A stretch of DNA of 64,000 bases from Siphonodentalium dalli (Eukaryota > Mollusca > Scaphopoda > Gadilida > Siphonodentaliidae): the NCBI GenBank assembly GCA_032622095.1, contig CP136067.1, positions 127,011,030 through 127,075,029 of the forward strand, in the 5' to 3' direction. A program made the position numbers and the translations under genes. The notes beneath the pieces are model-generated. The model did not search any database, was not told where the DNA came from, and saw only the letters and a program-made list of their open reading frames with translations. Below, one piece after another: positions 49,331-61,988 of the stretch. Position 1 is the first letter of the stretch. Every line of letters begins with the position of its first letter.

Positions 49331-50635
49331 CTGGTTGGATTGTTCTGAAATGTAGTATCGGATTTAGGGGACCTTGATATATTTTTCAGACAAGCTGATG
49401 CCCCAAAGAAGCCACTTTTTCTCACATTTGCTGAAATAGTATCCAAAACATCAACATATCAAGAGCCATTAGACTGAATTAGATAAAAATATATCACTTG
49501 GGTCTGTTTAAGCTGGAAAATACTCAAAAATTTTATAATTTTCTGCTATTATATCTGCATACTAGCCTTTTTGCTGAATCGTGAATGCCGGTTATATTGC
49601 CGTGTGAAATCCTAGTACCAGATAACATTGGGTATGTACATGTATATAGCATACCACCTGAAAATGGCTTGAATATCACATACCAAAGCGGGGTGGGGTG
49701 TGTGTGACACCCTCCTTGATCATAGTCTGTATTCTACAGGGTATGTTAACTGTTTCGAGTTGGTGCAATTAATGTGATTGTTTAATCTCTACCATCTGAA
49801 ATCTATTTATAGCATATTTTGCTATCTGATCAATATTGCTACTTAGTACTGATATAAAACAGGATAAAGATGGTGTGTCTCTTTCCTGAATGTTCTGTTT
49901 ACATGTACATTTGGGGGTTTATGAGTCAAATAATATCAGGCAACATGTCCTTCTAACACTAAGAAATAATATGTTCTTATCAACCAGGACAAAATATGAC
50001 TATTTCTGGAGCATTACAGCACATTATTACAAATCTATATTTGTAAGCAGTAAGATAATGACAGGAAACATGTCCTCAGACTAAGAAATAATTTTTTGGT
50101 GTGTATTTCACACCACAGCTCATGTGTATACTCACATTAGTTTATGTCATTCAAAGGGAGAAACCCATTTAGAAAGTTTAAATGAGACAAAACTACCTCA
50201 CTGTAGATGTAGTTGCAAGGTACAACATGTACATGTATTCTGGTAAATGACATTGGAACTAAAATAATGATTTTTGTGTCCACCGGTATGTCATGTACCG
50301 GTACTAGTATACATTGCAACTACATGTACATGTAACTTGCCTAACATACCATATACATGTATGAAGAGGGACTTTGCAAGTGTTTATTAATCAAAATTTT
50401 AACCCAACTCTTGTTGTCAGTAAGTTTTAACCCATGCAGTTTAATGAGTTTATATATTTATATATTACATGTGTTTCTATACATGTATTTTATCTTTAGT
50501 TAGTTTGTTGTCCTTGAATAAACTTGTATTGCTGCACAATCAGTTTCCTTAATGTTCTATTATACTAAAACAACTCCATTGATAACAATACCCCTGCATC
50601 CCATCAAAATCTACTTCATTGCCATCCTCATCATT
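49331..50635. other. unassigned intron sequence
   Basis: No exon or array was recognised. Several TACATGTA motifs are present (near 49636, 49900, 50227, 50320, 50350). Confidence 0.4.
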
Positions 50636-50639
50636 TCAC

Positions 50640-51485
50640 TTTGGTATCCCCACCCAGGTGTACCTTGGTGTTATTCACCCAGGTGTTCCTTGGTGTTTCC
50701 TACCCATGTGTACCTTGGTGTTTTCTTACCCAGGTGTACCTTGGTGTTTTCTTACCCAGGTGTACCTTGGTGTTTTCTTACCCAGGTGTACCTTGGTGTT
50801 TTCCTGCCCAGGTGTACCTTGGTGTTTCCTTACCTGGGTGTACCTTGGGGTTTTCTAACCCAGGTGCATCTCAATGGGAAATCCACCTGGGTAAGAAAAC
50901 ACCAAGGTACACCGGCGTAAAAAAAACACCAAGGTATACCTGGGTTGGAAACATCAAGGTACACCTGGGTGGGGAACACCCAGGTAGGAAACACCAGGGT
51001 ACACCTGGGTGAATAACACCAAGGTACACCTGGGTGGGAAACACCCAGGTAGGAAACACCAGGGTACACCTGGGTGAATAACACCAAGGTACACCTGGGT
51101 GGGAAACACCCAGGTAGGAAACACCAGGGTACACCTGGGTGAATAACACCTAGGTAACCTGGATGGGAAACACCCAGGTAGGAAACACCAGGGTACACCT
51201 GGGTAAATAACACCATGGTACACCTGGGTGGGGAAACACCCAGGTAGGAAACACCAGGGTAGACCTGGGTGGGAAACACCCAGGTAGGGTACACCTGGGT
51301 GTGGTCACCTGGGTAATTACACCCAGGTTTACCCATACCAGGGTTTTTATCCAGTTTCAGGTGGGTAAATCATGGTAAAACCCAGGTTTCGCGGGGTCTT
51401 GATGGTTGGTGGATGTCTTGGTAGATAGATTTTTACCTGGGTTTCGGCCCAAAAAACCTGGGTGGATTTACCCAGGTACATTTTT
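50640..51485. repeat. CCCAGGTGTACC minisatellite with a strand switch
   Basis: From 50640 to about 50872 the unit reads 'CCCAGGTGTACCTTGGTGTT' with TTC(T/C)TA spacers, about nine times. From about 50884 to 51330 the reverse complement unit ('AACACCAAGGTACACCTGGG') takes over, often as a ~60-bp higher-order unit with 'AAACACCCAGGTAGGAAAC'. The junction near 50875-50885 makes a large inverted repeat. The Gly/Val/Cys/Pro-rich frames on both strands (up to 168 codons) are translations of it. Confidence 0.95.
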
Positions 51486-51489
51486 ATAT

Positions 51490-52720
51490 GGGCTAGGGTA
51501 TAAGACAAGGTCTATTTACATGTCTCGTGGGGGGGGGGCTCATTGCTGCATAATTGTGCTTTTCTGATATACCTGGCCATATATACTGAAAATGACCACA
51601 CATAGTTAGGCTTTTGATAAAGTAGTTCATCACGAACACCAAATAAGGAAGTGGGGTGATATTCGGTATTTACCCTAGGGTATGAGTCCATTTGCAAGTT
51701 CTCGTGGGTGGCATATTGCGGCATAGTCGGGCTTTTCTGATAAATATGGCCTACATATACTCAGAACTTACCACATGCAGCTATGCTTTTGATAACGTAG
51801 GTCATCACGGAACACCAAAATATGGAAATGGGATGATATTCGATATTTACCGTAGTTTGAGACAGTGTCAATTTACAGGTCCCGTGGGGGACATATTGCG
51901 GTACGTTTGGGCACTTCTGATATATCTGGCCCATATATACCGACAAATGACCACACGCAGTTAGGGTTTTGATAAAGTAGGTCACAACGGAACACCGCAA
52001 TATGGAAATGGGATGATATTCGATATTTACGCTAGGGAATCGGACATCGTTAGTTTAAAGGTCCCGTGGGGGACCTATTGTGGAACAATTGGCTTTTATG
52101 ATATATCTGCCCTGTATATACCGAAAAATGGACCACACACAGCTAGGACTTTGATAAATTAGCTCATCAAAAACAACAAAATAGGGAGATGGGGCAATAT
52201 TCGATATTTACCTTAGGGTATGAGGCCATGTGGATTTACAGGTCCCATGGGCGGCATATTGCGGCATAGTTGGGCTCTTGTGATATATCTGGCCTATATA
52301 TACCGAAAAATGTCCACTGGCAGATAGACTTTTGACAAAGTACATAACGAAGCACCAATATATGGAAATGGGATGATCTTCGATATTTAACCTAGGGTTT
52401 GAGATAAGGTCATTTTACAAGTCTCGTGGGAGACGTATTGATGCATAGTTCGCCTCTTCTGATATATCTGGCCCACATATACTGAAAATGACCACAGGCA
52501 GTTAGGCTTTTGATACAGTAGGTCATCACGAACACAAAAATAAGGAAATGGGGTGATATTCGATACGAGACAAGGTTTTGTACAGGTCCCGTGTGGCCAT
52601 ATTGCGGCATAGTTGGGCTTGTTGGATATATCTGGCCCATATATACCGAAAAATTAACACACGCAGCTAAGAATTTTGATCAAGTAGGTCATCAATGCAC
52701 ACCAAAATATGGAAATGTGA
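51490..52720. repeat. satellite, ~180-bp unit, about seven copies
   Basis: 'TTTTGATAAAGTAGGTCATC' recurs near 51613, 51788, 51968, 52150, 52330, 52509 and 52674. Each is followed by 'TATGGAAATGGGATGATATT', 'GGTCCCGTGGGGGACATATT' and 'GATATATCTGGCCCATATAT'. One solitary unit is at 37035-37215. No intact protein is encoded. Confidence 0.9.
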
Positions 52721-52909
52721 TGATACTGTTACAATGCACGCCTGTACCTTGGTCGCCTTCGCGTTTTGTCTCGGGGAAAAAATATTCAATATATATATAA
52801 ATTTCGATTGAGAAAAGGCTTTTTCAATGCAGAATTGTTGGATCAACACACATGTCCTTTGTTTGAAGAGCGTGAATTAGGTAGACAAGGTTAATGACAC
52901 AGAGGGCTG

Positions 52910-53300
52910 AAACTAATCTAGCGTACTGTGGTTCCATACCGGAATTACGAATGCTTTGTTATACAACCAAGTAGATCCATGCCACCATTGTTCAACTGAA
53001 CCGAAACTTGCGAATGAACAACCGCGACTAATGGCATCTGCAGTGTTGTCGGTGGAAGCACAATGATGTAATTCAACTGTATCGGTCATTGTCTTGATTT
53101 CGCTCACTCTGTTTGACGCGAATTATGGAAGATCGCTATTAGTGTTTATCCAGTATAACACAATCATACTATCGAACCACATCACTAGATTTCACGATGT
53201 TGGCGGTGCATGTTTTTTTGTAAAGTGCGAAACAAGTCGCGCACCGACCAGGGCTGCCATCAGTTCGAGTTTAGCTATAGTCAGGCCCGTTCCAAACGAC
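52910..53300 (-). mobile_element. BEL/Pao-like LTR retrotransposon pol fragment (RNase H region)
   Basis: On the minus strand 'KLELMAALVGARL' (about 53272-53234) is the classic start of the BEL/Pao RNase H segment. It is followed by a stop, 'WFDSMIVLYWINTNSDL', then 'RVSEIKTMTDTVELHH', 'STDNTADAISRGCSF' and 'WWHGSTWL', ending near 52965. The order matches the end of RNase H in intact elements. Stops break it, and no integrase or LTR was recognised nearby. Confidence 0.8.
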
Positions 53301-54024
53301 GGATTTTTGTCGACTCGAATCTAATACCAGACCCACAATTGTATTATATGCGTCAAAAATGCGACGTTTGAAACAATTCAGTATAGCATGGGTTAACGTA
53401 GCGTATTTCAAGATGCACAATGTGTACTCATATATATCGACATGTGGCCGTTCTGCCAAGGGCCTGATCAAGAGTCTGGTGGTGCGGTGTCGATTTGAAA
53501 ATTCCGTTTATCGATTCGCTACGTCATATTATGGTAGTTCTCTGAACAGATAACCCTGTCGGTTCCCGATATATAAGAGGTCCATCAGTACCTGATATTC
53601 TCACATACTGCACCCGAGTGAGGAGTTTGAAGTCCAGACACTTATATCAAGGGGCAGTTGAACTCGTGTCGATGTGAGGATCAAATGGGTCGATAGCTCC
53701 TACGTTATACCATGCTAGCTCACACAACAGACCATCCGATCTATTCGCGATATCTAAGAGGGACACCAGTAACGATATTGCTATAATATTGCACCACATA
53801 AATAGTGCAGCGCCGAGCGCCAAAAGTGGTTGGGTGCCCTACCCACGGTAGAGCAAGTTGAAACCAATCTATGTACCAGGTTGGGGCGTGACGAACAAGT
53901 AAAGTTGATTGGCATTTGTTGTCTTTTGGCCTGTCGGTATTCATATTGGGAAATTCTGCTGATGCAGTTCGATGCTGCCAACATCTAAGACAATGTTATA
54001 TGAAAAGAGATAACAAAAAGAAAC
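53301..54024. other. unassigned, possibly further BEL/Pao relic
   Basis: The minus strand upstream of the RNase H fragment should hold RT sequence, but I could not read a convincing motif. Confidence 0.3.
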
Positions 54025-54165
54025 AAGTGCTGAAACGTCTTCGGTGAAGTGCCGAAACGTCCATGCACCTGGGGCGAAACAACCGAGTGCCGAAAACACA
54101 GGTGCCGAAACGTCCAAGAAACCAGGTGCCGACACGTCTAGGTGCCGAAATGTCCTGCAACCCAC
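54025..54165. repeat. minisatellite, GTGCCGAAACGTCC-type unit
   Basis: Six to eight imperfect copies of 'GGTGCCGAAACGTC' with 8-20 base spacers, ending at 'GTGCCGAAATGTCC'. Confidence 0.75.
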
Positions 54166-55109
54166 CATCCCAGCAAATGGTGTATCATAGAAATATAACT
54201 TCTTCACTAAAAATCAAAATTGATAATATACCCAACAGTTTACACGTAATCCACTTAAAATTTAGGCGCCTATATTTCAAATAGTCTAATCTCAATGTAA
54301 TGTTTTATTTCCAGTAACAAAACTGGTCATTCCTGTAATGGTTTTCTTCGTAACAGGAGGAGACCGTTACAGGAGATATGTACCGGCTATCAAAAACAAA
54401 ATATCTCAATTATTTCTCCCTTCAGCGGGGACTGCCGGGGAGATACTGTGGCAATCAAAATGACTCAGAAACGTCTCTTCAAAAATGAATTAGAGATACT
54501 GAGGTCCCTGGTTTTATCGATTAAATTCACGTTACAATTTAGACGTTTTTGAAATATGCGGTTATGGGTGCACCTACCTGATACGTATTTTTTTGCGACT
54601 ATTTCTGAAAATATCAAATCTGCGCACATTTTTGAACATAACATGTATTCTCACTTTTATAAGGCATGTGAAGTAATTTACTATTGATAGGGAGGGCCTA
54701 TTATTTTGCTCTTATGCCACTTCGTTACAGAAGAGACATTGAGTTGAGGGACAAAACATATGTGAAAATCTTGGATATTGATGGCCCACGGTTTATTATC
54801 ATTATGAGTAATGACCATTTTTCAATTGCACATGAAATATTTATTTTGAACAATATCTATACACGGATGAGCAAACTCGACATTTTAAAATTGGGACATG
54901 AGCTTTAGTGGAAATTCAGCTATAAAAGTGACGGGTAGTGAGTGCATATACCGCTACACGACAAGTATACTGTGTATATTTTATAGAACTAATTGCGGGC
55001 CATATATAAAATCATAATTTGTCAGCATATACATTCCTGGAAGACACTAGTGTCAAAGGACAAGAATGTGGGCCAAAATTGATAATGACTCATATCTTTC
55101 TACCTCCCC
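54166..55109. other. unassigned intron sequence
   Basis: A 74-codon plus-strand frame (54684-54908) is open but not recognisable. Nothing else was seen. Confidence 0.35.
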
Positions 55110-56420
55110 ACCCATCAGCGCTTATATAGGATCCCACATCGAGCCGTTTAATATGACAAGTGTTGCCACATAGTTGATAATATAATGTTTCTTTCAATTA
55201 GTCGCGAATCTGTTTGTCAGTAGAATATATCAATGTTCTGATCTATTGGTAATTGCTCTGATACGTTAATAACAACAGCAACAACAACAGCAGCACCAGC
55301 AACAGCAGCAACAACAACGACAACACCAGCATCAACAACAGCAGTGACAATGCCATCAGTAGCAACAACACCAGCAGCAACAACACCAGCACCAACAACA
55401 TCACCGGCAGCAACTACAGCAAAAACAACAACAACACCATCAGCAACAACAACATCACCAGCAGCAACAACAACAACAGGAGCAACAACACCAGCACAAA
55501 CACCAACACCGGCAGCAACTACGACAACATCAACTACGACGACAACATCAACTACGACGACAACAGCAACAACGACGACAACAGCAACAACGACGACAAC
55601 ATCAACTACGACGACAACAGCAACAACGACGACAACAGCAACAACGACGACAACATCAACTACGACGACGACATCAACAACGACGACAACAGCAACAACG
55701 ATGACAACATCAACTACGACGACGACATCAACTACGACGACAACATCAACTACGACGACAACATCAACTACGACGACGACATCAACTATGACAACAACAT
55801 CAACTACGACGACAACATCAACTACGACGACAACATCAACTACGACGACGACATCAACTATGACAACAACATCAACTACGACGACAACATCAACTACGAC
55901 GACAACATCAACTACGACGACAACATCAACTACGACGACAACATCAACTACGACGACAACATCAACTACGACGACAACATCAACTACGACGACAACATCA
56001 ACTACGACGACAACATCAACTACGACGACAACATCAACAACGACAACAACATCAACTACGACGACGACATCAACAACGACAACAGCATCAACTACGACGA
56101 CAACATCAACTACGACGACAACATCAACTACGACGACAACATCAACTACGACGACGACATCAACTATGACGACAACATCAACTACGACGACAACTTCAAC
56201 AACGACGACAGCGACATTGACGACTAAACCACGTAAGTTTTATCAATATTCGCAATCGCTGGCAAACTGTGATAAGCAAATTGCTCCAACTTATAGGCAG
56301 AATAAAGTCATTTGGGCTGGAAAATCTCTAAGGTCGTGATTAGCGTCAAAATAGTTGTATGGTTTATTGGTTGAGAGTAAAATGAAAGAAAAAAAACCAC
56401 ATACCACAATGAACATTTCG
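55110..56420. repeat. duplicated exon-plus-intron segment, copy 2
   Basis: The upstream intron ('GAGCCGTTTAATATGAC', 'AATCTGTTTGTCAGTAGAAT', 'CTGATCTATTGGTAATTG') and downstream intron ('GTATGGTTTATTGGTTGAG', 'CCACATACCACA') match the surroundings of the exon at 35706-36008, 19.6 kb away. Copy 2 has about 100 extra bases just after the donor and a much longer exon. Confidence 0.8.
55279..56232 (+). CDS. internal exon: long Thr-rich mucin repeat domain (second)
   Basis: The exon is 954 nt, phase 1 at both ends, with no stop. The likely acceptor AG is at 55277-55278; in-frame CAG alternatives a few codons downstream are equally possible. The donor is C|GTAAGT with GT at 56233-56234. The first ~80 residues are Thr/Ala/Pro mixed ('TTPAPTTSPAATT'). 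About 38 hexapeptide units (S/A)TTTTT follow, from roughly 55530 to 56200, coded by an 18-bp unit TCAACTACGACGACAACA with Met or Ala variants. The exon closes 'TTKP', like the 35706 exon ('KSVTKP'). Such dense Thr runs should be heavily O-glycosylated and extended, making a stalk between the N-terminal module and the lectin. Copy number is probably variable. Confidence 0.7.
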
Positions 56421-58320
56421 TTTGATATACAATGTCATGTAACCTTACTTCCATCCACTGTGTAGGAACTGTTACATCGGAAGTCGTTCTATCGCCGGTA
56501 TTGTGATGGTTCTTGCCTGATTTGTTACGGTTCCTGATTATTGAAAATAATCATTTTTGTGACAAAATCACGCATAATTATAGATATCTTGAATATATTA
56601 TACTTTCCTGAATGAACAGAGGTTGCAGAAGTGCCGTGTTATCGAAACCTGAACTCTAGACCACAATTAACTGGGTATTAGCTAGTTAACGCGTAAATAT
56701 CAACATGTTATCACTGAAAATCAAGCCACGTGGACCTAATTTCTTTGTTTTTCGTGGCGTATAAAATATGAAACGCATTCTGAAGAAAAACATGTTATTC
56801 TTCTGTAAATAGCTGAGAAAGTATCCCCATAGGGGTTGATAACTGGGAGCTGTGGCCTCGTAATCAAAACGGGTGCGTGTTACGGTTCTATTTCAAACCA
56901 ATCACGATTGTGACGGTTCTGTACATGAGATTTATTCGAACGATTTCTGCACTTTGGTCCGAAAATCGTCTTGTGTATCTGACATTTTAAACCAGATAAT
57001 GACTGTAATTTGCATAATAGAACAGGTATATTAAGAAATAACACAATACATACCTAATACGGGAGAATAGTGACATTAATAGGCAGAAATAATATATTGA
57101 AAGTCCCGATGAGTATAGTATCATAATCATGCCCGCCTATATAAATGGCCAATGGCAATATAAATCTACTGTCAGGAGAATATGATATGTTATATTCATT
57201 TACTTAATCTGGGCATTATTGAAAGATCCAGGTGTGACAATATTTCAATGCCAGCACCATCACATTTCCTCCTCTGAAGTCCGCCTGAGGGACATTTATA
57301 CATGTTTGTCGCCCAGACATGAATATAACTTATGACATCACGTTCAACTGAATCATTGATAGGTTATGACGTGATTGGGGTGGTGGTGGGACTTGGGGAG
57401 GGGGTGCTTAATTGGTGTCTATCCCCAACTTTGGTCAAAATGTTCAACAGTTACAAATGTCTTATCTTACAATAGATTGGTTTGAAATTGAACACCAACA
57501 ATATGTTGAAATTGTTCTCTTAGTTTGATTTGACAACAATTTAATAGTGGGGAATTTGTCGTTTTTAGACCAACATTTGCACACTTTCCTACACTTTAAA
57601 CATGTAATCAACCATATTTGACATATATACAAATGGACACCTCTTCTTTAGAGTTGATCCAAAACTCATGATGGGTAGACAGGAAGTAGGGAGCATGTGT
57701 GATCTAGTTTTCTATATCACATTTACCCCCCCCCCCCCCCCCCCCCGAAATTGGCAAGAAACTGGTCAATAGACAAATACTCTCATTCCATTTAATTAAT
57801 ATGCTTTTTTATTAAATAATGTATGCTCTTTTGCAAAATAAATCATCTCTCTCTCCATCTGTTGGGAACATTTCCAATCTTGTGGGGGTGGGGGCGCCAG
57901 GTTGGAAACTTCCAACTCTTGTGAGTCTTGAAGCCAATCTAGAAGATTTTTGCAATTTTCAGGTTCAGATATCCACATTTTCTCACTGGGCCCATGTATC
58001 CTGAGTTTCTCCCCCGGTTTCATGGTGGCAAACAAAATGCTACTAATCAATTCACTTCAGAATTGCATACAATCTAGAGCTATAATGTGTCATGCAGTTG
58101 GGAAAAACCAAAGCCCAGGCCTTGTGCACGAGTTTGGTCTTTTTCAAGGGGATGATGCGGTTGGAAATTCCAAGGTGGACGCCCCAACATTGGAGAACCT
58201 CCAGCCCTCATCCCTGTTCACTTGACACGTTATCAGCGAGGAATAATAATGTGCCTTAGAATAGCCAGGTTCAGATACCCATAACACCGATTTCTAATGA
58301 TTCATTTGTATGAATGTTTA
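56421..58320. other. unassigned intron; poly-C run at 57726-57746
   Basis: No exon was recognised. A run of 21 C stands at 57726-57746. Opposed frames at 57796-58225 show no domain. Confidence 0.45.
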
Positions 58321-58359
58321 GCTAATAATTCAAACAACCTGTTACTGAATGTTGAATTT

Positions 58360-58650
58360 AATAGCTGAGCATTCCTACAAATGAATCAATAGGATTCAAG
58401 TCGCTGCTCATTACAGCACATTTAGTCACCAAAGGATTAACATCCATATAATAATATTTGTAACTGATTGATTCTTTTCTCTTTTTTGTTATATGTTACT
58501 GCTTGTTGAACTTGATAGATAAAGCATTCCTACACTACACATTAATCAATAGGATTCAAGTCAATTCTCATTACAGCGCATTTAGTAACCAAAAGTTTAA
58601 CATCCATATAATAATATTTGTAACTGTAGGATTCTTTGCTTTTTATATCT
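58360..58650. repeat. two-copy direct repeat, ~157-bp spacing
   Basis: 'AATCAATAGGATTCAAGTC', 'CTCATTACAGC.CATTTAGT' and 'AACATCCATATAATAATATT' plus 'TGTAACTG' occur at about 58383 and again at about 58543. Confidence 0.8.
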
Positions 58651-58879
58651 TCTATTAAAAAATCAGAGATCCCTAGTCATTCTGAAAAATGATTGAATGA
58701 AAGGTTATCGTGCTTGTATGTGCTTTAATAGCTGCATATTCTAGAATTCTAGAATTTAACCTAGATAATCAGCATCCACCAAGCGGATGCCCGACATTAA
58801 CTTCATAAACTGCGTAATCAGAACATTGTATGGGTGTCAACGAACTTTTAACGTCTTATTTTTGTTGAGTAAAATAGGT

Positions 58880-59310
58880 CTACGAAAATAGACAACACTA
58901 GCAGATGTGCCCCCTCTTCGTCCATGCTATTTAGGGATTTATTTGTGATCGTCTCCGCCTGGACAAACTATTGTTAAATCGGCCCGGAAACATGCCTATA
59001 TGAGCGAATATGGTCAAGGTCAAGGACATGGTCGCTCGTGAAATTGGACCTACCCATATTGTTCCCGGGATCAAAGTAGGCCTACATTATACTAAAGTTG
59101 AGTCGGATCGGTCGAGGTCCAGAAACATGCCTATATGAGCGTATATATGAGCGAGGTCAAGATCAAGGACACGGTCGCAAGTGAAATTGAACCCGCCCAT
59201 ATTTTTCCCCGGATCAAAGTAGGCCAACATACCAAATTTGAGTAGGATCGGTCGAGCAGTTTTTCGAGTCTATAACACAAATACATACATACAGACAGAA
59301 GTTCCAAACT
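58880..59310 (+). mobile_element. RTE-like LINE/SINE 3' tail, partly duplicated
   Basis: 'ACATGCCTATATGAGCG', 'GGTCAAG.TCAAGGACA.GGTC' and 'CC..GGATCAAAGTAGGCC' occur twice (about 58990-59080 and 59120-59230). Then come 'GGATCGGTCGAGCAGTTTTT' and a tail of (CATA)n ending 'CAGACAGAAGTTCC'. The end is shared with the tails at 6296-7520. Such ends are typical of RTE-type LINEs and dependent SINEs. Confidence 0.65.
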
Positions 59311-61988
59311 ATATAATAGATACAATACAAGACAGATAACTCTATATATCCCGTAACGCTCACGCTTTCCGAAGATTACACAGGTGTAAATGTTTTCCAT
59401 AGGCCTCAGTGCTAACGTTTTAGCGTATACTATTGGCAATATAAATATTGGGTCCAAAAAAAAATTAAAATCTGAAAAATTGACACTTTGGGAAACTTTT
59501 TGCACAAAAAATTCAGGTACGACAGGCAGGGAATTCGCTTTTAAATCTTGTGTTTTCCTAACTAGTGTCAGAACCGCATAAAAAATACTGTCATATTTTA
59601 GACCACAACAAACAATTCAAACTTCACTACAGAGGGTTAATTCCTGTGTCAATGGCTATTTTACCAGTGGGAAACCATAGGGAAGGGGTGTGCTGATTTT
59701 TTTAATGCAAAAAGCACACAAGGCTATTGACCAATCGGGGCCCAGTGTCTATTTTATTCTCTCCTATATATTCCTCCCGCATCCACTGCTAGAGGTCTCT
59801 CCGAACCTTATTTACACCAGTGTAACCCGAAGTCCAGCGCTATGAAATTTCACTATTGTTAACCGGCTATTGACTCATGGAAATGTTGGGCCTGCAAAAC
59901 GCGTTATCTTTCAAACTAGCTAGCCACTTTGTGAATTTTGATAGGCGTAACACAGCTTTATTGGTTAAACATAGAAAGGCAGTGTAATTCATCGAAATTA
60001 ATGACAAGTGGTGCAAATTTGAACTTAATGCATAGTATGTTGTGTTTATCTTTGTATACTATCACAAAATTGAACCATGTACCATGGTAAATATTAGCCA
60101 TAGTTTTACCCGTATAGAACGATTAAATGGGGAGAGAACCGACGACGAAAGAGTGTGTCGTCTTCAAATAGGAGGAGTACCCCCGTATAAATATCCTATT
60201 TGACAGCGACCCAATTATCCTGCTGGTTTGCCGCAACGCGAGAAATATACGAAGTATAAAATCACTGCTGTGGTCGCCTCGTGGTCAGCTATTCAATCGC
60301 TTGCCGTGTGAATATAAAACTCGCGCGCTTTGAATTGCTGCGGACGACAGAAAACGGCCGTTATAATCGCGCGCTCGCGCCCGGTGTGAATCGACCCTTA
60401 GACGTCAACATTGATATGGACAGCAGTAAACGTTGAATTGAGATAAACAGTCCGCGATACGTTAACGGGCGGGTGGGTCTTGGAAACTATTAACCGGCTG
60501 GTTGGTCCAGGAAATTTCATTGGTCGAGTAAAACGGCAAGCGAACAAGTTGAATGTTCCACAGAATATGACGACAAATTGGTCATCAAACTGCACAACAG
60601 AAATGCAGCGCATCTATTCCATCGATATTGCAGAACACGTGCGTGTTCTTAGATGGAGCACCAGCAGACAGACTATAGTATTCCATACGTTAGGCACGTG
60701 TTCTTGTCCTGAAGTAGATCGATCCAATATAGCTGTGTTAGGACATTATTAAGCTAGAATTAGACAACTTAATCACCACCCCGGCATCCGGATATGTCTA
60801 CGGTGGTGGATATATATATATAGCAGTATGTGGGACAGTGAGTGCTCCTCGTTGGTTACCAATTTGTCAGAAGGACACGTGGCAGTGGTGCACGGTCACG
60901 TTAATATGTATATCGAGTATGTTTCTAGAGGAATCCTATAATGGCACAATGAGGTGCCCCTCAACTCAGATCAAGCTGGAAAATCTGTCCCGAATTTCGC
61001 CCATGTCGGCCATTGTGGGGGTTTGAACCAGTGCCTCCTCGTACCCGGTCAAATACAACACAGTTAAATATTCTACACCCTCCCAGAAAATGCAAGATAG
61101 CTGTCACGAACATCCCGCTCTAACGTACATGTATATCAACAATTAGCGCTGAGTTCACAATTCATCTTGATATTTGTGCTTAAAGGTTACCTCAGTGGTC
61201 GGGAGACACATACATAACTGCGAACTTGAATAGGCCGTTATGATGGCGAACCTCGTATCGACACAATGGGGTAATCCGGTGACTTTTAAGTGAGATAAAC
61301 CAGCAAAGGAATTGAGTAATTCTGTAAAATTATGTAATTATGCTCACTCGAACATTATGTGGCCGAGTTCATAAGCTCCTCGTGGTTTATCCGTCACATA
61401 AATTATAGATGCATTTATAAAGCAACGCGTGATACCTATTAACCAATTTCAAACAAGATAAATTGTGTCGCAAGGTTTATCAGGGTTATAGAACTTTCCA
61501 ATGACGGCATTTTTTGTATTTCTAAATTCGTTTCCATGGTAACATATATTTATCATGGTATTTTTGGAATTTTTATCCAAATTTATTTTAAGGTCACGTC
61601 CGATACCATCATATTATTCATGTAAATTATTACTGTTGCCAATGAGGTATACAATAAATGTTCCAATTTCAAATTATCGCATTTTTGGCAAAAATAAGTA
61701 ATTTTCACCCCAAAATGGCAATAAAAAACCTTATAACCTATATTATGTGTATCCTATTTAATACTGAAATAGTTGGAACATAGTTATAGTGGACAAATCA
61801 TGAACACATTATCTTAATCGTCTGTTCCTGTCCTAGAATGGGATTAAAATAGTTTTTACCATTTCATATGATATATAATTTTTCCGTGTGTAAAAAAAAA
61901 ACATAACAAAACAAATTCTACCCAAGACCAAGACCGTTCCTATATTAACCATACTCACGTCAGCTAATAATGTTACGTTTCCATACAG
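59311..61988. other. unassigned intron sequence
   Basis: No exon was recognised; the 124-codon minus-strand frame 59131-59505 includes the repeat tail. 'CGCGCGCTCGCGCCCGGTGT' plus 'GAATCGACCCTTA' near 60370-60400 resembles a hAT-type element end in reverse orientation, but no partner end was found. Confidence 0.4.

Noticed and set aside
50552-51336. Frames up to 168 codons with repeated GVPWCF-like phrases
   Set aside because: Three frames on each strand show the same pattern because the DNA is a minisatellite. The orientation switch creates matching frames on both strands.
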